A DNA stretch of 61,745 nucleotides from Bordetella parapertussis (GTDB lineage Bacteria > Pseudomonadota > Gammaproteobacteria > Burkholderiales > Casimicrobiaceae): positions 1-61,745 of the forward strand of contig CALQLA020000033.1 in assembly GCA_943331295.2 (NCBI GenBank), read 5' to 3'. This document shows, one piece after another, positions 33,513-42,147 of the stretch. The notes below the pieces were generated by a model that had not been told where the DNA came from, did not search any database, and saw only the letters and a list, made by a program, of their open reading frames with translations. Position 1 is the first letter of the stretch, and each line of letters opens with the position of its first letter. Made by a program: the position numbers and the translations under genes.

Positions 33513-34829
33513 TCACGCCCGCGCGCCGCCGGTCACCAGCACCTCGCGCGGAAGCGCGGACAGGTACTCGAGCCCGCCGGCAGTGACGTTCACGCTGTCC
33601 TCGAGATGCACGCCGCCGATGTCGGGATCGCGGTGGAACAACTCGAAATTCATCACCATCGAAGGCTCGACGATCCAGCCCTTGCTGCGCTCGGACGGAT
33701 GCGCGTACTCGACGACGTCGAGCCCGACGTTGTGCCATGCGAGCGTGGTGAGTCCGAGGTTGAGGCCGTTGCGGCTCAGGATGTCGGCGGCGATCGCCTT
33801 CAGCTCCTCGGTGTTCACGCCCGGCCGCAGCCTGGCCTCGGCTGCCGCGAGCGCCTCGCGGACGACCGCGTGCAGTTCGGAGAGCCGGGCCGACGGACGG
33901 CCGACGATGCCCGTGCGCGCGGTATCGCAGTGGTAGAGCTCGTACTTGCCGCAGCAGTCGAACACGACGACGTCGCCGTCGGCCAGGATCTTCGCCTCGG
34001 CCCAGCGGTTGTCGAGCACGAAGCCGCCGTCGGGGCCGGCGCCGAACATCATCCCGCGCTGCCCGAGGAACGTGCCGCCCTGCCGGACCATCGCCAGCCG
34101 GTAGGCGTCGACCATCGCCGACAGCGGCCGCCCGGCGGTGGCCGCCGCGGCCGCCTCGAGGACGGCGACGTCGTTGATCGCGGCCGCCTTGCGGAGCAGC
34201 GCGAGCTCGCCCTCCGTCTTGACCATCCGGATCTTGCGGAAGTGGTGCAGCGCGTCGACGACTTCGATCCGGTCGCCCAGGCGCCGGCGGACCTCGGCCC
34301 CGACGCGAAGGTCATCGAAGCCGACCCGTACCTTGCCGCCGGGCATGCTGTCGGCGAGCGCGCGCGTCAGCGCGCCGTAGATGTCGGGCTCGAGGCTTGC
34401 GCGCGTCGACCGGTAGAGCGCGCGCAGCGGCTCGCGCAGCGCCGTCTCGATGCCGATGCCGCGCGACAGCACCTCGAGCAGGAAGCCCGCGCTGGAGCGC
34501 TCCTTGGCGCCGTACATCCGCAGGTCCGGCATCCACGTCGGGCGCGTGACGAGATAGGCGAGGTCGTAGTCGGAGGCGACGAGCTTCGGCGCGAACGCTT
34601 CTCCCGCGGGGACGATCGCCGCCGCCGTGAGGTCCTGGAAGTCGCCCAGCACCGAATCGGGCATGTGCCCCGACGCGTAGTACAGGTTGCGATGCGTGGT
34701 GGCGACCAGCGCGGCCAGGCCCTCGTCGTGCATCACCGCGTGCGCGCGCGGCAGGTTGATGAGGCGCACCGGCGGCGTCGTGGCGAGCGAATTCTCGGGC
34801 AGCGCGGCGGCTGCGGCAGCATGGGTCAT
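33513..34829 (-). CDS. M24-family metallopeptidase (Xaa-Pro aminopeptidase/creatinase fold)
   Basis: A 438-residue protein with an N-terminal creatinase-like domain (about 1-190) and a C-terminal pita-bread domain. All five metal ligands seem present: Asp in VVVFDCCG, Asp in HCDTARTG, His in AWHNVGLDV, Glu in NFELFHRDP and Glu in VHLEDSVNV. It may be a true dipeptidase/aminopeptidase or an amidinohydrolase-like member. A 40-bp gap separates it from the racemase-like gene and 34 bp from the SDR gene, so the three look like an operon handling an amino-acid-like compound. Confidence 0.88.
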   Translation of the reverse strand: MTHAAAAAALPENSLATTPPVRLINLPRAHAVMHDEGLAALVATTHRNLYYASGHMPDSVLGDFQDLTAAAIVPAGEAFAPKLVASDYDLAYLVTRPTWMPDLRMYGAKERSSAGFLLEVLSRGIGIETALREPLRALYRSTRASLEPDIYGALTRALADSMPGGKVRVGFDDLRVGAEVRRRLGDRIEVVDALHHFRKIRMVKTEGELALLRKAAAINDVAVLEAAAAATAGRPLSAMVDAYRLAMVRQGGTFLGQRGMMFGAGPDGGFVLDNRWAEAKILADGDVVVFDCCGKYELYHCDTARTGIVGRPSARLSELHAVVREALAAAEARLRPGVNTEELKAIAADILSRNGLNLGLTTLAWHNVGLDVVEYAHPSERSKGWIVEPSMVMNFELFHRDPDIGGVHLEDSVNVTAGGLEYLSALPREVLVTGGARA

Positions 34830-34863
34830 GGCGGGGGTCTCCGTCGATACGTTGTCGGGAAAG

Positions 34864-35643
34864 TCATTGCGCCAGGTAGCCGCCGTCGACGAGCAGGTCG
34901 GTACCGGTCACGAACGAGGCATCGTCGCTCGCCAGGAAAGCAGCTGCTGCCGCGACCTCGCCGGGCAGCGCGATGCGTCCCAGCGGATACGCGGACTGCA
35001 GCGCGGCGCGGGCGGCGTCGGCGCTGCCGTAGCGGGCGATCACGCGGCTCGTCAGCACCGCGCCGGGCGACAGGCTGTTGACGCGGATGCCCTGCGCGGC
35101 GTGGTCGATCGCCATGATCCGGGCCAGGTGGATCAGCGCCGCCTTCGACGCGCCGTAGGCCGCCCTGCCCGCCTTGCCGGCGTGCCCCATCTGCGACGCG
35201 ACGTGGATGATGGCTCCGCCGCCGGCGGCGACGATCGCAGGCACGGCGTGCTTGCTCATCAGGAAGGCGCCCGTCAGGTTGACGTCGAGCGCGCGGCGCC
35301 AGGCGTCCTCGTCGAGCAGGTCGACGCTCTGGTACGGGGAGACGACGGCGGCGTTGTTGACGAGGACGTGCAGGGTGCCGAAGCGCGCGACGGTCGCCGC
35401 GACGGCGGCCCGCGCAGACTCGCCGTCCGCGACATCGCAGCGGATGACGACCGCCGCCGCGGCGCCGACGCTGTCGACCGTTCGCTGCGCGGCGTCGGGA
35501 TCGATGTCCGCGCATGCCACGCGCGCGCCCTCGGCGATGAAGCGCGCTGCCATCGCCCGGCCGATGTCGCCGCCGGCGCCGGTGATGAGCGCGTTGCGGC
35601 CGGCGAGCCGCTGCAAGCCCCTGCTGCCTTCCGGTGTAGCCAT
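34864..35643 (-). CDS. Short-chain dehydrogenase/reductase
   Basis: A 259-residue classical SDR from the ATG at 35643 (the upstream extension to 35739 is not protein-like). Motifs: ITGAGGDIGRAMA cofactor loop, ADIDP (acidic residue, NAD preference), NNAAV, VASQMG (Ser) and YGASK (Tyr, Lys). The C-terminal VDGGYL is standard. Transcribed first in a set with the peptidase and racemase-like genes. Substrate unknown. Confidence 0.9.
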   Translation of the reverse strand: MATPEGSRGLQRLAGRNALITGAGGDIGRAMAARFIAEGARVACADIDPDAAQRTVDSVGAAAAVVIRCDVADGESARAAVAATVARFGTLHVLVNNAAVVSPYQSVDLLDEDAWRRALDVNLTGAFLMSKHAVPAIVAAGGGAIIHVASQMGHAGKAGRAAYGASKAALIHLARIMAIDHAAQGIRVNSLSPGAVLTSRVIARYGSADAARAALQSAYPLGRIALPGEVAAAAAFLASDDASFVTGTDLLVDGGYLAQ

Positions 35644-35895
35644 TGCCGTTCCCGGGAACGATGCGCGAATGCGCCCGTGCGCCTGACGGCGCACCGGCGC
35701 GTGAGGGGCAACGTTACGGACGCCGTAACTATTTGTCAAATTGATGCGGCCGGGATCAACTATTCACGCGTTGCATAGTTCGCTGCATTGGGCCGTGCCT
35801 TCGCACCGACTCGCCCGCATGGCACACTGGCGCAAACTCGGGGGCACGGCGGCCCTGCGCGGCAACCGCGCGCTGCCCGCCTCCCGGGCCCCAAC

Positions 35896-36066
35896 ATGTG
35901 CGCGCGACTCAAGGACGAGACACGGCGGCTCGCGGACGAGGCCGAGCACAACGCCGCCCGCGGGCGCGCCGAGAGCGCGGCCGCCGCGAAGAAGCGGCAC
36001 GCGCTGACGGCGCAGTACGAGGCCCGCTGTGCCGGGGTCGTGCGCGTGGTGCCGAACCGCCAATGA
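35896..36066 (+). CDS. Small charged hypothetical protein
   Basis: A possible 56-residue protein (MCARLKDETRRLADEAEHNA...) rich in Ala, Arg and Glu, predicted helical. It lies alone between two minus-strand genes and has no clear ribosome-binding site (CCCGGGCCCCAAC precedes the ATG). No family recognised. Could be chance in GC-rich DNA. Confidence 0.35.
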   Translation: MCARLKDETRRLADEAEHNAARGRAESAAAAKKRHALTAQYEARCAGVVRVVPNRQ

Positions 36067-36089
36067 CGCCGGGTCGCTCAATCCGGGCT

Positions 36090-36133
36090 ACGGGGCTAAG
36101 GGCCCACGGGGCTAAGGGCCTACGGGGCTACGG
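36090..36133. repeat. 16-bp tandem repeat beside a degenerate REP end
   Basis: ACGGGGCTAAGGGCCC (36090-36105) is repeated at 36106-36121 with one change at the last base and partly again at 36122-36133. The array begins right at CGCTCAATCCGGGCTAC (36074-36090), which resembles the terminal part of the REP-like palindromes found at 43.6, 48.8 and 52.2 kb. It sits just after the stop of the flanking minus-strand GST gene. Confidence 0.75.
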
Positions 36134-36162
36134 TGCGACGGCGCGGATTTCGGCGCCCGCCG

Positions 36163-36810
36163 TCAGACGAGCGGCGGCGACAGCTGCTCGGTGGCGAACG
36201 CGCGCTGCACCGCGGGCCGCGCCAGCACCCGCTCGAGCCAGGGCCCGAGATGGGGGCGCGAGCGCGCGGGCCGCGCCATGCCCCGCGTCCAGCGGCACAG
36301 CATCAGCACGTAGGGATCGACCGCGCCGTACTGCGCGCCGAGCAGCCACGGCCCGCCGTGTGCCGCCAGCTGCCGGTCGAGCTGGTCGACGAGGCCGCCG
36401 ATCCGCGCTTCCGCATGCGCCCTCACCTCGTTCGCACCGGCCGCGTTGCCGTCGTCGACCATCCGCTCCGGGTAGAAGTAGTGGAGCAGCGTCGCCTGCA
36501 GCGTGTTCGTCGACCAGACGAGCCACTGGTAGAACAGCGCGCGCTCGCGCGTGCCGGGGAGCGGCGCGAGGCCCTTGCCCGGATGCGTGTCGACGAGATG
36601 CAGGCAGATCGCGGCCGTCTCGTAAACGACGAGGTCGCCGTCGACCAGCACCGGGATCAGGCCGTTCGGATTGCGCTTCAGGTACGCCGGCGCCTTGTGC
36701 GCGCCCGCGGCGCGGTCCACCAGCCTCAGCGCGAACGGCACGCCGAGTTCCTCCAGCAGGATGTGAGGCGCCATGCTGGCGTTGCCCGGGTGGTAGTACA
36801 GCTCGATCAT
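36163..36810 (-). CDS. Glutathione S-transferase-family protein
   Basis: A 215-residue cytosolic GST. The thioredoxin-fold N-terminal domain starts IELYYHPGNASMAPHILLEELG, with the cis-Pro region NGLIPVLVDGD and the glutathione-contacting YETAAICLHL segment (Glu/Thr). The helical C-terminal domain follows (WLVWSTNTLQATLLHYFYPE). Length is normal. Upstream of, and in the same direction as, no obvious partner; the MarC gene is 25 bp upstream of its ATG in the same orientation. Confidence 0.9.
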   Translation of the reverse strand: MIELYYHPGNASMAPHILLEELGVPFALRLVDRAAGAHKAPAYLKRNPNGLIPVLVDGDLVVYETAAICLHLVDTHPGKGLAPLPGTRERALFYQWLVWSTNTLQATLLHYFYPERMVDDGNAAGANEVRAHAEARIGGLVDQLDRQLAAHGGPWLLGAQYGAVDPYVLMLCRWTRGMARPARSRPHLGPWLERVLARPAVQRAFATEQLSPPLV

Positions 36811-36834
36811 TGCCGGCGACTCCTCATTCGGGTT

Positions 36835-37494
36835 TCACTTCGGCAGCTCCGCGATCAGCCCGCGGACGCCGTTCCACGCAATCTGCACGCCGATGCACAG
36901 CACGATGAACGCCGACAGCCTCAGCACCGCCATCATCCGCGAGTGCCCGAGCCAGCGCGACACGCGGTCGGCATAGCGGTAGGCAAGCCAGACCGTCAGC
37001 GCGATGGCCAGCACGCCCGCAATCGCGGCGATGGTCGCCACCAGCGCCAGCTCGATGGTGTGCGTGTGGTTCGCGCCAAGCGTGACGGCGACCGAGATCG
37101 CGCCCGGATCGACGGTCAGCGGCAGCGTCAGCGGATAGAACGCGCGCGCGATGGCGTCGTCGTCGCTCGCCTGCGCCTCGGTCGGCGCCGCGGGCGCGTC
37201 GTCGGTCAGGAGCTTCGCGCCGAGCCAGCACAGCACCAGTCCCCCCGCGAGTTGGACGACCGGCACCGACAGCCCGAACATCCGCAGCACGAAATTGCCG
37301 AGGAGCAGCGAGCCCATCAGCAGCAGGAAGGAATTGACCGCGATCTGCCGCGCGAGCTGCGCCCGCGTCGCCGGGTCCGCGACGCGGGTCATCGCCAGGA
37401 ACATCGGCGCGCTGCCGACCGGATTGACGATCGGCAGCAGCGCGCCGACGATCATCAGGAACACGGCGGCGAACTGCCGCAGGTCCTGGTCCAT
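36835..37494 (-). CDS. MarC-family integral membrane protein
   Basis: A 219-residue membrane protein with six predicted helices: AAVFLMIVGALLPIVNPVGS, SFLLLMGSLLLGNFVLRMFG, then YPLTLPLTVDPGAISVAVTLG in the second half, all typical of the MarC (UPF0056) family. Function of the family is unsettled, despite its historical link to antibiotic resistance. The ATG at 37494 overlaps the upstream stop (TGATG), so it is translationally coupled to the ketopantoate-reductase-like gene. Confidence 0.9.
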   Translation of the reverse strand: MDQDLRQFAAVFLMIVGALLPIVNPVGSAPMFLAMTRVADPATRAQLARQIAVNSFLLLMGSLLLGNFVLRMFGLSVPVVQLAGGLVLCWLGAKLLTDDAPAAPTEAQASDDDAIARAFYPLTLPLTVDPGAISVAVTLGANHTHTIELALVATIAAIAGVLAIALTVWLAYRYADRVSRWLGHSRMMAVLRLSAFIVLCIGVQIAWNGVRGLIAELPK

Positions 37495-38474
37495 CACGCG
37501 CCGGGCTCCGCCGCGTTGTCCAGCTCGCGCAGCCTGACGAGTGCGAGCAGCGTCCGGTTGACCGGCGTGGGGATGCCGCGCGCCTCGCCGAGTCGGACGA
37601 CGAGGCCGTTGAGCGCGTCGATCTCGGTGGGCTTCTTCCGCTGCACGTCCTGGGCGGTGGACGAGAACTGCTGGCCCAGCGCATCGGCGATCCGCCAGAT
37701 CCCGGCGACCTGCTCGGATAGATCGAGCACCACGCCACCCGCGCGCGCGACCGCGACGGTCTCGCCAACCGCCGCCTCCATCACCGCGCGCACGTCGGGC
37801 TGGGCGGCCATCCGGCCGTAGCGCGCGTGCCCCAGCGCCGACACCGCGTTGAATGCGCAGTTGATCGTGAGCTTGGTCCACAGCGCCGCCTCGATGTCGG
37901 CCGACACGGGGCAGCGGATGCCCGTGGACTCGAACATCGCGGCGATCGCGGCAAGGTCGCCGGGGGCGTCGCCCCGCGCCGCGAGCTCGCGCGGGACACC
38001 GAGCACGAGATCGCCGCCGCCGGTGTGCCGCACCCGGCCCGGGCCGTCCATGGTCGCGCCGACGTAGACGACCGCGGCGTAGACCGGCTGCGCGACGACC
38101 GTCGCGATCCGCGCCGCGTTGTCGACGCCGTTCTGCAGGCTCACGAGCCGCGCCTCGTGCGACAAGTGCGGGGCCAGCAGGCGGACGGCGTCGACGGTGT
38201 CGGGCGTCTTGACGGCGACGATGACGAGATCGGCATCGCGCGCCGCCGCGACCGCGGTCGCGGCAGCCATGCGCTGCTGCCACTGGCCTTCGTGCTCGAC
38301 GACGACGACGCCGTCTCGGGCGATGGCCGCGACGTGCGGCGCCCGGCCGATCAGCGTCACCGCGACGCCGGCGCGCGCGAGCAACGCGCCGTAGTAGCAG
38401 CCGACGGCGCCCGCGCCGAGCACCGCGACGCGGCGGGCGACGAAAGGAACGACCGGGGCAACGGTGGAAGCCAA
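37494..38474 (-). CDS. Ketopantoate reductase-like (PanE/ApbA family) protein
   Basis: A 326-residue protein with a Rossmann loop (LGAGAVGCYYGALLARAG, Gly-rich), NGVDNAARI in the middle and the catalytic Lys region ALWTKLTINCAFNA with the distal Glu (KKPTEIDALNG). All PanE landmarks are present, but many paralogues reduce other 2-oxo acids, so panE is not assigned. It is the first of a coupled pair with marC. Confidence 0.85.
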   Translation of the reverse strand: MASTVAPVVPFVARRVAVLGAGAVGCYYGALLARAGVAVTLIGRAPHVAAIARDGVVVVEHEGQWQQRMAAATAVAAARDADLVIVAVKTPDTVDAVRLLAPHLSHEARLVSLQNGVDNAARIATVVAQPVYAAVVYVGATMDGPGRVRHTGGGDLVLGVPRELAARGDAPGDLAAIAAMFESTGIRCPVSADIEAALWTKLTINCAFNAVSALGHARYGRMAAQPDVRAVMEAAVGETVAVARAGGVVLDLSEQVAGIWRIADALGQQFSSTAQDVQRKKPTEIDALNGLVVRLGEARGIPTPVNRTLLALVRLRELDNAAEPGA

Positions 38475-38674
38475 GGGGCGCAGGGAAACCGTCGGGCGGG
38501 GCCCGCCCGCAAGGGCAAGCCAGGAAAAGCTGACGCTACTTTACACGACGCCGCGCCGCCGATCCAAGGCGCCGTCCCGAGGCGCCCCGGCGGGCCTTCG
38601 ATGCCGCCGCCACCGGACCGGGGCGCCGCGCGCTTCCATGTGGCCGGCGCGAAAATTGATTATGCTGTGCGCCC

Positions 38675-38836
38675 ATGGCCACCCCGCTCCCCACGCTTAT
38701 CGTCCCCGGCCTCCCGTGCACGCCGGATTCCTGTCCGGCGCAACAGGCCCCGATCCGACGCCGCGGCCCCGCGACCCTCGCCCGTCACGCGGACGCCGAC
38801 GACCTCGCCGCGCCCTCCGGCCGGCTCAACTGCTGA
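38675..38836 (+). CDS. Possible 53-residue leader-like ORF
   Basis: An ATG at 38675 opens 53 codons (MATPLPTLIVPGLPC... to ...GRLNC) that close 8 bp before the next gene's GTG. Preceded by AAATTGATTATGCTGTGC, an AT-rich patch that could contain a promoter. Three cysteines, no known family. It may be a real small protein coupled to the next gene, or chance. Confidence 0.3.
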   Translation: MATPLPTLIVPGLPCTPDSCPAQQAPIRRRGPATLARHADADDLAAPSGRLNC

Positions 38837-38843
38837 GGCGCCT

Positions 38844-39074
38844 GTGAAGATCTCCGCGCAATTCTCGTTCTGGGCCGGCCTCTTGTTCATGGTGATCGCG
38901 TTCAGCTACGCCACCTGGGGGCTGTCGCAGATCCACCCGGACATGACTCCCGTCGAAGTCGGCGACGCGCACGGCTTCGCGATGTTCTGGTACTTCCTCG
39001 GCGCGGTCAGCGGCCTGATGGCCCTGGTGTCGTGGCTGATGCTGAAGGGCAAGCTCGGCGCGATCGACGGCTAA
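38844..39074 (+). CDS. Small two-helix membrane protein
   Basis: A 76-residue protein from a GTG at 38844 with GAGG just upstream. Two hydrophobic helices (FWAGLLFMVIAFSYATWGL and AMFWYFLGAVSGLMALVSWLML) flank a short polar stretch (HPDMTPVEVGDAHG). A conserved-looking small inner-membrane protein, no family recalled. The frame is open far upstream as an artefact. A strong hairpin follows the stop. Confidence 0.6.
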   Translation: MKISAQFSFWAGLLFMVIAFSYATWGLSQIHPDMTPVEVGDAHGFAMFWYFLGAVSGLMALVSWLMLKGKLGAIDG

Positions 39075-39080
39075 CGCGCA

Positions 39081-39116
39081 GCGCGCGCCGGCGGCGCGCC
39101 GTCGACCGGCGCGCGC
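39081..39116. terminator. Perfect GC-rich hairpin between convergent genes
   Basis: GCGCGCGCCGG (39081-39091) and its complement (39106-39116) form an 11-bp stem with a 14-nt loop in the 70-bp convergent gap. There is no T-run, so termination by this structure alone would be unusual, but it may stabilise or block both transcripts. Confidence 0.5.
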
Positions 39117-39144
39117 CACCGTTGCCGGGAGCCCCTCCCCGGGC

Positions 39145-41127
39145 CTAGCGGAACCGCTTCGCGACGACGTCGCTGGCCGCCCACCGCGCATAGGCCTCGG
39201 CATCCTCGGGCAGCAGCAGGCGGGCGGCGACCAGCGCCGTCGCCGCGGCGCGCACCTGGGCGACGTAGTTCGCATGCGTGCCGTAGCGTTCCTCCAGCGA
39301 CCGGCGCGGGTCGTTCTTCGCCTCGCGCTCCGCCTTCGTCGCCGCGAACTCGCGGTAGCTGCCGTCGCGGTCGCAGAGCTCGTTCTCGGGGAAGGGTCGC
39401 TTGTACAGGTTCCAGCCCGTGTACGTGGCGAGCGGCGCCGCCACGTCGGGCAGCAGGATGCCGGAGGTCTCGTTGCCGTCGGCATCGGTCTTCGCCACCA
39501 GAGGCACGTAGCGCGATCCGGGATCGGGCTTCGGCCGCACCCAGTCGCCGAACAGCATCAGTTCGTTGCCGAAGCGCGCGACGGCGAAATCGGGGATCGC
39601 CGGAAAACCCTTGTTGTCGGGGGGCACGAGCGTGCCCGCCGCCAGCGTCGGCACGCGACTGTCGGGCGGCGCCACGCCGCGGCTCACCCAGTCGTCCAGC
39701 GCCACGAGCAGCGCGCGCAGCGCCGGTGCCGGGCTGTGCGGATTGCGCTCGTTGACGCAGGGGCCGAAATCCGCCTTGAGCCCGGCCCGTCCGCCGTGCT
39801 GCGTTCCCGCGACGAGGTAGGCGCGCGCGCCTGCGGGCAATACGACGTCGCGCGTGCCCGCCGGATCGGTGTGCAGCAGCGACGCGCCCTTCTGCCAGTA
39901 CTCGGTCGACGTGTTGACGTCGATCAGCAGCGGATCGAAGCCGTCGCCGCGCAGCAGCGCGCCGGTGCGGCCGGTGACGGGGTCCTTCATCGTCGCTGCG
40001 GAGAACGGGAATTCGTTCTCGGGATAGGTGTGATCCTCGTGCTGGGTATTGGTCCGCGCCGGCTCGCCGAAGTCGTAGTCGAGGAACACGCGCCCGGCGC
40101 CGCCGATGTGCGACAGCACGCCGTCGAAAACCTTGCGCCGGTCCTCGTCCTGGTTGAAGCCCGAGCCGATGTAGTCGCGCAGGTACCGTCCGCTCTGCGA
40201 GATGCCGACCGCGAGCACCGCCTTCGTGCCGGTGCCGGCCGGGTTCACGCGGCCCTTGTCGTCCTTCTCCGCGTTGCGCAGGTACGACACGAGGTCGCGC
40301 GTCGCCGCGTAGCCGATCCCCAGGACCTTCGGATTCCGCGCCGGATAGTGCAGCTCGTACAGCGAGCCCACGGCCGGCCCGGCGCCGGCGTTGCCCGGCG
40401 TCAGGATCTCGAGCGTGCGGGCGTCCTTGAAGCGCCATTCCGCCGCCGGTACCGGCACGCGCGGATCGCTCTCGCGCCGGCGCACGGTCAGCGTCGCCTT
40501 GTCCTGGTCGAGGCTCGCGGCCTCGTGCGACAGCGTGAACTCGCGCAGCACCGGACCCCGCGTGCCCGACACGAGCTCCTCGCGGATCACGCGCTGAATC
40601 GGGCTGCCGTCGGCCTGCACGGCCACCGGCACCTTGATCGCCATGCCGCCGTTGGCCTTTGGCGCGTCGGGATCCCAGCCCGCCCACACCATCGTCCAGC
40701 CCTGGCGGAAGAACAGCGCATTGCCCGCCTGCTCGGCGGTGAGCGGGTTGTTCGAATCCTGCGCGCTGCCGTCCATGATCCATTGCAGCAGGAACTTGCG
40801 GCCGCGATTGGTCACGTCGAACAGCAGCTTGTGGTTGCCCTTCGCCGGGTCGGCGGGGCGCAGCAGGTCGAACTCGACCTGGTACTCGACGCGGCCGGCG
40901 GCGTTCTTCGGCGCCCGGTCGAGGTTGACGATGCCGCGGTTGCGCGCATCGAGCGGGTCGAGCTCGCCGCGCGCGGTCCCGGTCACGCGCTCATAGGCGC
41001 CTGCGGCGCCGAAGCTGGCGCCGGCCGCAAACGGGCGGACCGTGTAATCGAGTTCGGTGACGCGCGCCTCAACGGCGCACGCGGCGCCCAGTGCGGATGC
41101 GGCCAGGACGGCAAGCAGGAACTTCAT
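39145..41127 (-). CDS. Exported alpha/beta-hydrolase-domain protein
   Basis: A 660-residue protein with a signal peptide (about 1-22, AALGAACAVEARV region) from the ATG at 41127, which follows GGGGGAG. A beta-rich N-terminal part precedes a hydrolase domain with the nucleophile elbow GISQSGRYLRDYI (Ser). It resembles the large secreted alpha/beta-hydrolase family that I recall as Abhydrolase_10. Acidic and His partners cannot be placed confidently. The substrate may be an ester or polymer; unknown. Confidence 0.75.
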   Translation of the reverse strand: MKFLLAVLAASALGAACAVEARVTELDYTVRPFAAGASFGAAGAYERVTGTARGELDPLDARNRGIVNLDRAPKNAAGRVEYQVEFDLLRPADPAKGNHKLLFDVTNRGRKFLLQWIMDGSAQDSNNPLTAEQAGNALFFRQGWTMVWAGWDPDAPKANGGMAIKVPVAVQADGSPIQRVIREELVSGTRGPVLREFTLSHEAASLDQDKATLTVRRRESDPRVPVPAAEWRFKDARTLEILTPGNAGAGPAVGSLYELHYPARNPKVLGIGYAATRDLVSYLRNAEKDDKGRVNPAGTGTKAVLAVGISQSGRYLRDYIGSGFNQDEDRRKVFDGVLSHIGGAGRVFLDYDFGEPARTNTQHEDHTYPENEFPFSAATMKDPVTGRTGALLRGDGFDPLLIDVNTSTEYWQKGASLLHTDPAGTRDVVLPAGARAYLVAGTQHGGRAGLKADFGPCVNERNPHSPAPALRALLVALDDWVSRGVAPPDSRVPTLAAGTLVPPDNKGFPAIPDFAVARFGNELMLFGDWVRPKPDPGSRYVPLVAKTDADGNETSGILLPDVAAPLATYTGWNLYKRPFPENELCDRDGSYREFAATKAEREAKNDPRRSLEERYGTHANYVAQVRAAATALVAARLLLPEDAEAYARWAASDVVAKRFR

Positions 41128-41357
41128 CGACGTTCTCCCCCTTTGATCGGATGCGTCCGCGTGCCGACGGGGCAGCGGGCATCTCGTCGCCGGTGGATCA
41201 TAGGCGCGCCGCCGCGCGAGCGGAAGGGGTGTGGCGGGTGGCTTCCCGACGTGTCGGCGGTCACGCGTTTCGCGTGACCGCCGCGGATCGCTTAGACTGT
41301 GCGTCCACCGCCGGCAAGGCCCGCCGGCCCCGACTTCCACCCACCGCGGAGCCCACG

Positions 41358-42125
41358 ATGACTTTCGTATCCCGTCGCAGTTTCACCGCCCGCCTCGTCC
41401 ACGGACTGGCCGCGGTCGGCCTTGTCTGCGGCGCGGGCGGCTGCGCGACCATCGCCGGCGAAGACCCCGGCGCCGCGACCCGTCGCGCGGAGCAGGTCGT
41501 CGCGAGCCCGATCCGGACCGATGCCGACCGCAAGCTCGACGCGTCCCGCAAGCCGCTGCTGTTCCTGCCCTTCACGCAGGTCAAGCCCGGGATGATGGTG
41601 CTGGACGTCGCCGCCGGCGGCGGCTTCACGTCGCAGATCCTCGCGCTGTCCGTGCTGCCCGGCGGCAAGCTGTGGGCGCAGCGCGAGCAACCCGGCGCGG
41701 CGCTCACCAAGCGGCTGGCCGACACGCCGCAGGCGAACCTGATTCCCGTCTATCGTCCGTTCGAGGATCCGGTGCCGCCCGATGCGCCGCCGCTCGACCT
41801 CGTCACCCTGGTCCTCAACTATCACGACATCAGCTACCTTCCCGTCGACCGGTCGAAGATGAACGCGCGGATCTTCGCCGCGCTGACGGCAGGTGGCCGC
41901 TACGTGATCGTCGACCACTCGGCGCAGGCCGGCACGGGGATGAGCGTGGGCAAGACGCTGCACCGGATCGACGAGGCGGCGGTGATCGCCGAGGTGCGCG
42001 CCGCGGGCTTCGTGCTCGAGGCGCAGGGCGATTTCCTGCGCAATCCCGCCGACACGCGCGACCTGTCCTCGGGCGACGGCAAGATCCCGACCGACCGGTT
42101 CGCGCTGCGCTTCGTCAAACCCTAG
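41358..42125 (+). CDS. Exported SAM-methyltransferase-like (lipo)protein
   Basis: A 255-residue protein with an N-terminal RRSFTARLVHGLAAVGLVCG signal and a Cys shortly after (GAGGCAT), possibly a lipobox. The rest looks like a class I methyltransferase fold: MMVLDVAAGGGFTSQILALS (motif I) and DLVTLVLNYHDISYLP (motif IV region). Export of a methyltransferase-like fold is uncommon, but such exported homologues are known. The catalytic status is uncertain. Confidence 0.75.
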   Translation: MTFVSRRSFTARLVHGLAAVGLVCGAGGCATIAGEDPGAATRRAEQVVASPIRTDADRKLDASRKPLLFLPFTQVKPGMMVLDVAAGGGFTSQILALSVLPGGKLWAQREQPGAALTKRLADTPQANLIPVYRPFEDPVPPDAPPLDLVTLVLNYHDISYLPVDRSKMNARIFAALTAGGRYVIVDHSAQAGTGMSVGKTLHRIDEAAVIAEVRAAGFVLEAQGDFLRNPADTRDLSSGDGKIPTDRFALRFVKP

Positions 42126-42147
42126 CGACCGGGGCCGATCGCCGAGG

